This document shows, piece after piece, positions 1-5,156 of a stretch of DNA of 5,156 nucleotides (position 1 is the first letter of the stretch; the number at the start of each line of letters is the position of its first letter). Source of the stretch: an uncultured Treponema sp. (GTDB lineage Bacteria; Spirochaetota; Spirochaetia; Treponematales; Treponemataceae); contig CAMNHD010000140.1 in assembly GCA_946538875.1 (NCBI GenBank), positions 1 through 5,156 on the forward strand, written 5' to 3'. Under the pieces are notes generated by a model, which did no database searches, was not told where the DNA came from, and worked only from the letters and a program-made list of their open reading frames with translations. A program made the position numbers and the translations under genes.

Positions 1-681
1 CGCAAGGATTACTCCTGGACCTGAAACTCCGACATTCATCACACAGTCACCTTCCCCAGGCCCATGGAAGGCCCCAGCCATAAACGGATTGTCCTCAGGT
101 GCATTTGTAAACACCACAAGCTTTGCGCAGCCGTTCACAGGCTTGTCCCTGGACACTTCCGCAGTCTTTTTGATGATTTCACCCATCAGCTTGACCGCAT
201 TCATATTTATACCGTTCTTTGTGGTTCCAACGTTCACACTTGAGCATACGCGTTCAGTTTCATTAAGGGCATCAGGAATCGACTCTATCAAAGTCCTGTC
301 ACCCGGAGTGATCCCCTTCTGAACCAAGGCAGAAAAACCGCCCACAAAATCGACACCAAGTTCCTTAGCAATCTTATCAAGAGTAACAGCCCACTCCACA
401 TAGGACTTTTCACCGCTCGGCTCTGCAACCAGAGAAATTGGAGTCACAGAAATACGCTTGTTGATGATAGGCACACCGAATTCCTTTTCAATATCCTGTC
501 CTACCTTGACCAGATTACCGGCATAGCGCATAATCTTGTCATACATCTTTTGTCTGCTGCGCTTTCCGTCCTCACAGGCACAGTCCCTCAGGGAAATACC
601 CATAGTAATGGCACGCACATCCAACTTATGACGCATAAACATATTGACTGTTTCTTCAACTTCAACTGGCGAAAAAATCAT
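1..681 (-). CDS. UPF0210 (DUF711) / PFL-like family protein, partial (C-terminus outside window)
   Basis: This reading frame is open from the ATG at 681 down to the window edge, giving the first 227 residues; family members are usually about 450 residues, so roughly half is missing. I translated it by hand. It carries family-typical blocks: D21[13 protein letters not shown]34 near the N-terminus, F112[12 protein letters not shown]123, C146[15 protein letters not shown]160, and D197[11 protein letters not shown]207 followed by a glycine-rich NVGVSGPG stretch. The family is named for resemblance to the pyruvate formate-lyase barrel, but its reaction is not established, and no glycyl-radical site can be judged because the C-terminal half is absent. 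No signal peptide or membrane segment is visible, so it should be cytoplasmic. The start is supported by a GAGGT ribosome site (686-690) four bases upstream; M14 and M16 have no such support and would cut into the conserved N-terminus. A promoter lies just upstream (753-781). In many Firmicutes a small ACT-domain gene directly precedes this gene; here the upstream neighbour is a peptide-binding lipoprotein gene. Family assignment is confident, function is not. Confidence 0.9.
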   Translation of the reverse strand, partial: MIFSPVEVEETVNMFMRHKLDVRAITMGISLRDCACEDGKRSRQKMYDKIMRYAGNLVKVGQDIEKEFGVPIINKRISVTPISLVAEPSGEKSYVEWAVTLDKIAKELGVDFVGGFSALVQKGITPGDRTLIESIPDALNETERVCSSVNVGTTKNGINMNAVKLMGEIIKKTAEVSRDKPVNGCAKLVVFTNAPEDNPFMAGAFHGPGEGDCVMNVGVSGPGVILA

Positions 682-752
682 AACGACCTCAATATAAAAT
701 TTACTGACCCATTGGGGCAATTGTAAAAGCTAGCGACTTTTCAACTGACTCC

Positions 753-781
753 ATTCTATATAATTATGCAAAATGTTTCAA
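753..781 (-). promoter_or_regulatory. Sigma-70-like promoter for the UPF0210 gene
   Basis: Read on the minus strand, the -35 box is TTGAAA (776-781) and the -10 box is TAGAAT (753-758), separated by exactly 17 bases. Transcription would start near 746 and leave a leader of about 65 bases before the ATG at 681. The position, downstream of the terminator of the preceding lipoprotein gene, supports independent transcription of the UPF0210 gene. The spacing and hexamers are good, but the region is AT-rich and no start site has been mapped. Confidence 0.6.
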
Positions 782-830
782 TTAAAATTTTCAGGCTGAA
801 ATCTGGCGGGATTCTTATGAATAGTCTTTG

Positions 831-846
831 CGGGGATCAGGCCCCG
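831..846. other. Small GC-only hairpin between terminator and next promoter
   Basis: CGGGG (831-835) and CCCCG (842-846) can form a five-pair stem with a six-base loop on either strand. In the minus-strand direction it lies just beyond the T-tract of the terminator at 851-887 and upstream of the UPF0210 promoter. It has no T-tract of its own on the minus strand. On the plus strand it is followed by an A-rich run, so it is not a terminator in that direction either. It may simply reinforce the end of the lipoprotein transcript or have no function. Confidence 0.35.
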
Positions 847-850
847 GAAT

Positions 851-887
851 AAAAAAGAAACGCCGCGCAACAGACACTTGCACGGCG
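851..887 (-). terminator. Intrinsic terminator of the peptide-binding lipoprotein gene
   Basis: In the minus-strand direction, CGCCGTGCAA (887-878) pairs with TTGCGCGGCG (870-861), giving a ten-pair stem with one G-U wobble and a seven-base loop. It is followed at once by the T-rich tract TTTCTTTTTT (860-851). The stem begins nine bases after the TAA stop at 899-897. This is a classic rho-independent terminator for the minus strand. On the plus strand the hairpin lacks a following T-tract, so it is probably one-directional. Confidence 0.88.
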
Positions 888-896
888 CATAAAAGC

Positions 897-2555
897 TTAT
901 TTTGATGCGTGTTTGTAGATGCGGTTGATTGCCACAGGATGGAAGGCTATCCCCCTGACATTAGGCTTCAGTATATCGGCATTGCACTGCTGGTAAACCG
1001 GCATAACAATCGCTCCGTCCATAACAATCGTCTCTGCCTTTTTAAGGGCAGCCCAGCGTTCCGTAGGCTTGGTGCACAGCGAACCTTCCTGGCAGTCAGC
1101 AATGATAGCATCATACTGCGGGTCGGAAAAATCACCGTTATTGTTGTCGTTACCAGTCATCCACATACTCAGATAAGTCATCGGGTCAGCGTAGTCAGGT
1201 CCCCAGTTTGTAAGACCGATATCGAACTTGCCGTGAGTCATAAGTTTTCTTCGCTCAGCCTTGGGAACAACCTTTAGATTCAGCTTTACACCAGGCAGAA
1301 TCCGCTCCACATTTTGAATCAAGTCGTTGATTACAGCCAGCTGGTTGGAGTTATCCGCACACAGGAACTCAAATTCAAAGGAATTCTTCCTCAGCTCAGC
1401 CTTTGCCGCGTTGTAATAACGGCGTGCCTTTTCTGGATCATAGGCACAGACTGACTCAAACTCCGTCTCGCCAAGGACAAAATCCTTTCCGGACTGGGAA
1501 AAGGCAAATCCTGAGGGGACACACTGGAATGCAGGCTTTGAACCGTTGCCAAGAATCTTTGCAGCCTTGTGCCTGTCCATTGCAAAAGTAAATGCCATAC
1601 GGAGATTTTTGTTCTGGAACTCTGGAAGATGAAGGTTGGGCACTATGTAATAAAGGAATCCTGAGTCAACTGCACGGAATTCCGGAGAGTCAAGATAATC
1701 CTTTACCTGCTCACCAGACAGCTCATAAAGATCAAGCTTGCCGTTTTTGTAAAGGTTCAGTCCTTCAGGGGTGGCAGAGTTGAATTCATAATGAATTCCA
1801 CCAAGTTTTACACTTGCGGCATCGTAGTAAGCGGTGTTCTTTATAAGTGTGGCAGAGTTTTCACTGAATTCCTTAAGGATAAAAGCACCATTGCACAGAC
1901 AAGTCTCCGGACCTGCAGCATATTTGTCGCCGCATGCCTCCACAAATTTTTTGTTTGCAGGATAGAATGTGCAGAAATACAGCAGCTGGTCAAAGTAAGA
2001 AACAGGAACCTGCAGCTGTACCTGGAAAGTGTAGTCATCGATTGCCCTTACACCAAGCTGGTTTGGCTCCATCTGTCCTGCCTGGATCGCAACGGCATTC
2101 TTGACATGGGCAATGTCGCTCATCATAAAGGCATATTCCGACTCGGTGGCGGGGTCAACCGCGCGCTGCCAGCCGTAAACAAAGTCGTGGGCCGTCACAG
2201 GCTCACCGTTTGACCAGTAGACATCCTGTCTGAGCTTGAATGTATATAGGAGACCGTCGGCGCTTACCTGTTCACTGGCACAGATTGCATTCTGAACCGA
2301 ACCGTCATCCGCCATCTGCTTAAGTCCGTCGACCATGCTTCCTATAAGCTCGAATGCTGTTGCATAGACTGCCTTCTGCTGGTCAAGAGTATCTATAGTC
2401 TTGTCTATGGAAACATTCAGAACAGGTCCTGTCACATTTTGATCAGGGAGAGGGCCTTTCCTGCGTGCTGTCTGTCCTGCAGCTCCGTCACAGGATATCA
2501 ATGCGGCAGAAAAAAACAAAGCAAAAAATGCTGAATAAAATCCAAATATTTTCAT
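897..2555 (-). CDS. Oligopeptide-binding lipoprotein, OppA/MppA-like (SBP family 5)
   Basis: This 552-residue protein is the solute-capturing part of a peptide ABC importer. It has a lysine near the N-terminus, a hydrophobic stretch (residues 3-20) and a lipobox L19-I-S-C22, so it should be cut before C22 and lipid-anchored at the outer face of the cytoplasmic membrane; the +2 residue is Asp23, which in E. coli favours inner-membrane retention. The mature chain has the family 5 fold signatures: a DG-x-x-YTFKLR segment near 100-109, the W114-SNGEPVTAHDFVYG-W129 block, and late in the chain WGPDYADPMTYL, followed by a VMPVYQQ segment near the C-terminus. Length fits OppA-type proteins (about 530-560). 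The ATG at 2555 has an AAGGAG ribosome site (2561-2566) five bases upstream, and a promoter and a terminator flank the gene, so it looks monocistronic. No permease or ATPase genes adjoin it. The mature protein contains eleven cysteines besides C22, many for this family. Peptide binding is the best guess; the ligand cannot be told from sequence, and murein peptide is also possible. Confidence 0.93.
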   Translation of the reverse strand: MKIFGFYSAFFALFFSAALISCDGAAGQTARRKGPLPDQNVTGPVLNVSIDKTIDTLDQQKAVYATAFELIGSMVDGLKQMADDGSVQNAICASEQVSADGLLYTFKLRQDVYWSNGEPVTAHDFVYGWQRAVDPATESEYAFMMSDIAHVKNAVAIQAGQMEPNQLGVRAIDDYTFQVQLQVPVSYFDQLLYFCTFYPANKKFVEACGDKYAAGPETCLCNGAFILKEFSENSATLIKNTAYYDAASVKLGGIHYEFNSATPEGLNLYKNGKLDLYELSGEQVKDYLDSPEFRAVDSGFLYYIVPNLHLPEFQNKNLRMAFTFAMDRHKAAKILGNGSKPAFQCVPSGFAFSQSGKDFVLGETEFESVCAYDPEKARRYYNAAKAELRKNSFEFEFLCADNSNQLAVINDLIQNVERILPGVKLNLKVVPKAERRKLMTHGKFDIGLTNWGPDYADPMTYLSMWMTGNDNNNGDFSDPQYDAIIADCQEGSLCTKPTERWAALKKAETIVMDGAIVMPVYQQCNADILKPNVRGIAFHPVAINRIYKHASK

Positions 2556-2560
2556 AAAAT

Positions 2561-2566
2561 CTCCTT
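2561..2566 (-). promoter_or_regulatory. Ribosome binding site of the peptide-binding lipoprotein gene
   Basis: AAGGAG on the minus strand lies five bases before the ATG at 2555. It fixes the start used here, which also yields a complete lipoprotein signal peptide. The site overlaps the candidate -35 box (2565-2570) of the opposite, chemoreceptor-directed promoter. Confidence 0.85.
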
Positions 2567-2593
2567 GAAGAATTTATACTTTAATATTAGAAT
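2565..2593 (+). promoter_or_regulatory. Candidate sigma-70-like promoter for the chemoreceptor gene
   Basis: On the plus strand TTGAAG (2565-2570) and TAGAAT (2588-2593) are separated by 17 bases. Transcription would begin near 2600, leaving a leader of about 125 bases before the chemoreceptor ATG at 2726. The -10 hexamer is the same as that of the UPF0210 promoter. The -35 is weaker (four of six consensus bases) and the spacer is very AT-rich, so a chance match is possible. I saw no sigma-28 (TAAA, about 15 bases, GCCGATAA) or sigma-54 match upstream of the gene. Confidence 0.4.
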
Positions 2594-2612
2594 ATTTATG
2601 GTTTAATCGCAA
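2584..2612 (-). promoter_or_regulatory. Sigma-70-like promoter for the peptide-binding lipoprotein gene
   Basis: On the minus strand the -35 box TTGCGA (2607-2612) and the -10 box TAATAT (2584-2589) are separated by 17 bases. Transcription would start near 2577, giving a short leader of about 20 bases that contains the AAGGAG ribosome site. The placement is typical of an efficiently expressed gene. It overlaps the candidate chemoreceptor promoter on the other strand. Confidence 0.6.
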
Positions 2613-2712
2613 GCGGGGAAGAGTAAATTTTAAGCGTAAGTGCGGAACAAAAGCTAAAAAAATCGAAAAGATGCTTTTATTATCCAAGTTTCTTACGGAA
2701 TTTGCTGCTTTA

Positions 2713-2718
2713 CAGGAG
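2713..2718 (+). promoter_or_regulatory. Ribosome binding site that sets the chemoreceptor start
   Basis: CAGGAG lies seven bases before the ATG at 2726. A longer reading frame could open at the TTG at 2702, but that would place this ribosome site inside the coding region and has no ribosome site of its own. The ATG at 2726 is therefore the preferred start. Confidence 0.85.
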
Positions 2719-2725
2719 TTTTCAA

Positions 2726-4840
2726 ATGAATAATGAGTCAAATCTCTCCAAAGTTTCTCAGAAGAAATACGGCCAGATGGCCATTCAATTTTCTTTACAG
2801 ATGCTGATTGCACTGGTTATTTTATTTATTGCACAGAATATGATGATTGTCAGCCGCGTAAAAAAGTCATCACAAGAGGATTATTCCACCTCCAGCATGA
2901 AAGTAATTGAAGAGGACGCAGGTAGAATAGGCTGTTGGAATGATGTGCTTATCAACGACCTGAGGCTCTACGCAGACAGCGACATCGTCAAACATGGTTC
3001 CAACAAAGAAATCATCAAGTGGCTGGAAGACCATAAATCCATCCAGAACAAGTATTTCAACTACGTACTTTTCTGCACCCCGGACGGAGTCGGTCATGCA
3101 AGCGACGGCACTACACGCACTGTCATATCCAAGCCCTTCTACACTGAAATAATGAACAACGGCAAACCCACCTACGTCTCGAACATTGACTTCCAGAATG
3201 ACGGTTCTGTCTGTTATTATATCGGAAGGCCCGCAAAGAATGCCGACGGAAAGACTATAGGCGTGTTTGCAGGAGCCGTGAAACTTGACGAAATCGACAA
3301 GACAATCGGAGAACTGACCCTTGGCAAAGCCGGAAAAGCTATTCTTGCAGGAAGCGACGGTGTTCTTATTTCCCACATACGCGGTCAGGAAAAATACATG
3401 GACCTTCTTTACAGTGACAAGGCCGGTTACCGCGGACTTTCCGACATTGCGACCAAAGCTGTGCAGGGAGAAGCCGGGAACGGTTACTTTACGGATCCTT
3501 CCGGCGTATACACCTTTGTCTCCTACACTCCGGTTCCGGGCACACCGTGGACAGCCATGCTTATCATACCAACCAGCCAGATTGATGAAGCCGGTAACAA
3601 ACTCCGCATTCTTATCTCATTCATTTCAATTATCATTGGTGCAGTTCTTGCCGTGATTACAATCATCCTCCTGCTGCACGCTGTAAAGCCGCTCAAGCTC
3701 GTGCGCGACAGCATCCACGGCATTGCACAGGGCAACGCGGACCTTACCCAGAAACTTGAAGTCAAGAGCAATAACGAGATAGGCGCTTTGGGAGAAGGTT
3801 TCAACGCATTCATGGAAAAGCTCCGTACAATTATCACGGGTGTAAAAAAATCAAAGGGAACACTTGAAGGCGTCAGAAACAATCTCCAGGAACGTATTGA
3901 AGACAACGATTCTTCCATCAAGAACATCATCAACGACCTGACCCAGATTGACTCACAGGTTCAGAACCAGGCCTCATCTGTTTCTCAGACTGCCAGTGCG
4001 GTTGAAGAAATTTCCAAGAACATAGAATCTCTTGAAAGAATGATTGAAACTCAGTCCAGCGGTGTTTCAGAAGCTTCTGCTTCTGTGGAAGAGATGATTG
4101 GAAACATAAAGAGCGTAAACGGAAGCGTAGGCTTTATGGCTGACTCCTTTGACAACCTTACTAAAAAAGCCCTTGAAGGAATCAACCTCCAGAAAAACGT
4201 CAACACACGCATCGAGAAAATCAATGAGCAGTCCAAGGCCCTTCAGGAAGCCAACAAGACAATCGCAAGCATAGCCAGCCAGACAAACCTCCTTGCAATG
4301 AATGCCGCAATCGAAGCTGCCCACGCAGGAGATGCCGGCCGCGGTTTTGCGGTTGTTGCCGACGAAATCAGAAAACTCTCAGAAACATCTTCCACTCAGT
4401 CCAAGAGAATCGGTGAAGAGCTCAAGGGAATTCAGAGTTCCATCAACGATGTGGTGGAAGCGTCAAAGGCTTCCAGCAGCTCATTCGAGGCGGTTTCAGA
4501 AAACATCCGTACCACCCAGCAGCTTGTCATACAGATAAAGTCTGCAATGGAAGAACAGCAGGAAGGCTCCAAGCAGATTGGTGAAGCCCTTCATCTTATG
4601 AATGACAACACTTCCGAAGTCCGTTCAGCTTCTCAGGAAATGGCAGAAGGAAACAAATCCATCCTTGCCGAAGTGAACCAGCTCCGTGACACAACTGACC
4701 TGATTAAGGAGAGTATGCAGCAGATTTCTGTGAGCGCTGAAAAAATCAATGCCTCAAGTGAATCTCTTAACGAAATCTCCGGTTCGGTACACAGCGCAGT
4801 CGACCAGATTGGCGAACAGATTGACCTGTTCACAGTCTGA
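2726..4840 (+). CDS. Methyl-accepting chemotaxis protein with dCache-like sensor and HAMP
   Basis: This 704-residue receptor senses an extracellular or periplasmic signal and controls the CheA kinase. It has a first membrane helix (about 18-42), a periplasmic double-Cache-like domain (about 45-285), a second helix (about 295-317), a HAMP domain (about 318-370, with P322 and the E351-I-G motif) and a long coiled-coil signalling domain to the end. Cache features include K136-PFY-Y139, G179-VFAG-G183, the G209-SDGVLISH-H217 segment and W275 before the second helix. The hairpin tip that binds CheA and CheW is well preserved: I516-ASQTNLLAMNAAIEAAHAG, then RGFAVVADEIRKL to L551. The chain ends in IDLFTV, so there is no CheR-tethering pentapeptide. 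The R-x-W-Y part of the amino-acid-binding dCache motif appears as K-P-F-Y, and the usual later Asp appears as A184, so a plain amino-acid ligand is doubtful. The start was moved to 2726 by the ribosome site. It diverges from a peptide-binding lipoprotein gene and is followed closely by an esterase gene. Confidence 0.95.
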   Translation: MNNESNLSKVSQKKYGQMAIQFSLQMLIALVILFIAQNMMIVSRVKKSSQEDYSTSSMKVIEEDAGRIGCWNDVLINDLRLYADSDIVKHGSNKEIIKWLEDHKSIQNKYFNYVLFCTPDGVGHASDGTTRTVISKPFYTEIMNNGKPTYVSNIDFQNDGSVCYYIGRPAKNADGKTIGVFAGAVKLDEIDKTIGELTLGKAGKAILAGSDGVLISHIRGQEKYMDLLYSDKAGYRGLSDIATKAVQGEAGNGYFTDPSGVYTFVSYTPVPGTPWTAMLIIPTSQIDEAGNKLRILISFISIIIGAVLAVITIILLLHAVKPLKLVRDSIHGIAQGNADLTQKLEVKSNNEIGALGEGFNAFMEKLRTIITGVKKSKGTLEGVRNNLQERIEDNDSSIKNIINDLTQIDSQVQNQASSVSQTASAVEEISKNIESLERMIETQSSGVSEASASVEEMIGNIKSVNGSVGFMADSFDNLTKKALEGINLQKNVNTRIEKINEQSKALQEANKTIASIASQTNLLAMNAAIEAAHAGDAGRGFAVVADEIRKLSETSSTQSKRIGEELKGIQSSINDVVEASKASSSSFEAVSENIRTTQQLVIQIKSAMEEQQEGSKQIGEALHLMNDNTSEVRSASQEMAEGNKSILAEVNQLRDTTDLIKESMQQISVSAEKINASSESLNEISGSVHSAVDQIGEQIDLFTV

Positions 4841-4855
4841 TGAAGAAAACCCAAG

Positions 4856-5156
4856 ATGCAGCAGTTTTCGGCTAGTTCCGGCACAGCAAAAATCTCAGGC
4901 CGCACTTTTTTTGACGACGGCACACTGTGGCTCTTCCATTCCGCTTCGGCAGTCGAATTCACCACAGACTCCGAAACCGTGGGATTTGAGTTAAAAGGTG
5001 ACGGGGTAACGTCCCATCCTTCTGCAAAGCCAGGTACTTCTGTGGGAAGCTGGGCACGTTACGGCATAATGGTAGACGGACAGATACTTCTGACCGGCAG
5101 CATGGACAGTGAAAGCAAAACCGTAAGCGTAAAGGTTCCCCGTCAAGGCTCGGGAC
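4856..5156 (+). CDS. CE2-like SGNH/GDSL esterase, N-terminal part (runs off window)
   Basis: The frame is open from the ATG at 4856 to the window edge, giving about 100 residues. The stretch resembles the N-terminal beta-sandwich domain that precedes the SGNH hydrolase domain in carbohydrate esterase family 2: I13-SGR-T17, L24-WLFHSASAVE-F35, a FELKGDG segment (44-50) and W66-ARYGIMVDG-G75. Such enzymes remove acetyl groups from xylan, mannan or other glycans; the catalytic Ser and His lie beyond the window and cannot be checked. No signal peptide is visible, so unless the start is elsewhere the protein would be cytoplasmic, perhaps acting on imported oligosaccharides. An in-frame TGA at 4841-4843 prevents any further upstream start, and the ATG has only a weak purine-rich stretch (GAAGAAAA) before it. 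It lies 15 bases after the chemoreceptor stop with no terminator between, so co-transcription and translational coupling are likely. The domain call comes from recall of the family pattern, not from a search. Confidence 0.75.
   Translation, partial: MQQFSASSGTAKISGRTFFDDGTLWLFHSASAVEFTTDSETVGFELKGDGVTSHPSAKPGTSVGSWARYGIMVDGQILLTGSMDSESKTVSVKVPRQGSG

Noticed and set aside
89..322. A 77-codon plus-strand reading frame.
   Set aside because: It is antisense to the well-supported UPF0210 coding region, has no ribosome site and no recognisable product.
719..744. A second promoter for the UPF0210 gene from TTGAAA (739-744) and TACAAT (720-725) on the minus strand.
   Set aside because: The spacer is only 13 bases, too short for a functional sigma-70 promoter.
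909..2213. Several plus-strand frames of 60-140 codons opposite the lipoprotein gene.
   Set aside because: They are antisense shadows of a clearly conserved coding frame and lack ribosome sites and recognisable domains.
2655..2683. A possible sigma-28 or sigma-70 promoter built on TAAA (2655-2658) or TATTAT (2678-2683).
   Set aside because: No GCCGATAA-like box follows the TAAA at the right distance, and the hexamer 17 bases upstream of TATTAT (TAAAAA) is not a credible -35.
2697..2708. A possible sigma-54 promoter (GG at 2697, GC at 2707) before the chemoreceptor.
   Set aside because: The GG-to-GC gap is 8 bases instead of 10, and transcription would start at or beyond the ribosome site.
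2702..2725. An eight-codon upstream extension of the chemoreceptor starting at TTG 2702.
   Set aside because: The strong ribosome site at 2713-2718 lies inside this extension and points to the ATG at 2726; TTG 2702 has no ribosome site.
2870..3376. A 168-codon minus-strand frame inside the chemoreceptor gene.
   Set aside because: It lies opposite the conserved Cache coding region and shows no family pattern.
4838..4858. Stop-codon readthrough producing a receptor-esterase fusion.
   Set aside because: Two consecutive TGA codons make readthrough very unlikely, and the esterase has its own ATG at the domain boundary.

Overview
The window holds four protein genes. Two lie on the minus strand (a partial UPF0210/PFL-like gene at 1-681 and a complete oligopeptide-binding lipoprotein gene at 897-2555). 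Two lie on the plus strand (a complete methyl-accepting chemotaxis protein at 2726-4840 and the 5' end of a CE2-like SGNH esterase at 4856-5156). No RNA genes, CRISPR arrays, insertion sequences or phage genes are visible. The base composition is moderate, with AT-rich intergenic spacers. A lipidated peptide-binding protein, a large Cache-type chemoreceptor, a UPF0210 protein and a CE2-type esterase together suggest a motile, fermentative, host- or gut-associated anaerobe. A Treponema-like spirochaete is my best guess, but this rests on gene content and general protein flavour and a clostridial host cannot be excluded.

Layout. From the left edge, the minus-strand UPF0210 gene is cut off at its C-terminal end. 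It has its own sigma-70-like promoter at 753-781. Further right, the peptide-binding lipoprotein gene ends at 897 and is followed by a strong intrinsic terminator (851-887 in its reading direction). The two minus-strand genes therefore look like separate transcription units. The lipoprotein gene starts at 2555 and diverges from the chemoreceptor gene, which starts at 2726. The 170-bp spacer carries a good promoter for the lipoprotein gene and a plausible, overlapping, oppositely directed promoter for the chemoreceptor. The chemoreceptor ends in two tandem TGA codons, and only 15 bases after the first of them the esterase gene begins, in the same reading frame. These two genes probably share a transcript.

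How they may work together. The lipoprotein should capture peptides outside the inner membrane, but no permease or ATPase genes lie beside it, so it is an orphan here. The divergent chemoreceptor has a double-Cache-like periplasmic domain that lacks parts of the canonical amino-acid-binding motif, so its ligand is open. A functional link between binding protein and receptor is possible but rests only on the shared promoter region. The esterase would remove acyl groups, typically acetyl groups from plant polysaccharide or its oligomers. Nothing here looks like a clearly new system. The most notable points are the overlapping divergent promoters, the receptor-esterase gene pair and the cysteine-rich binding protein.
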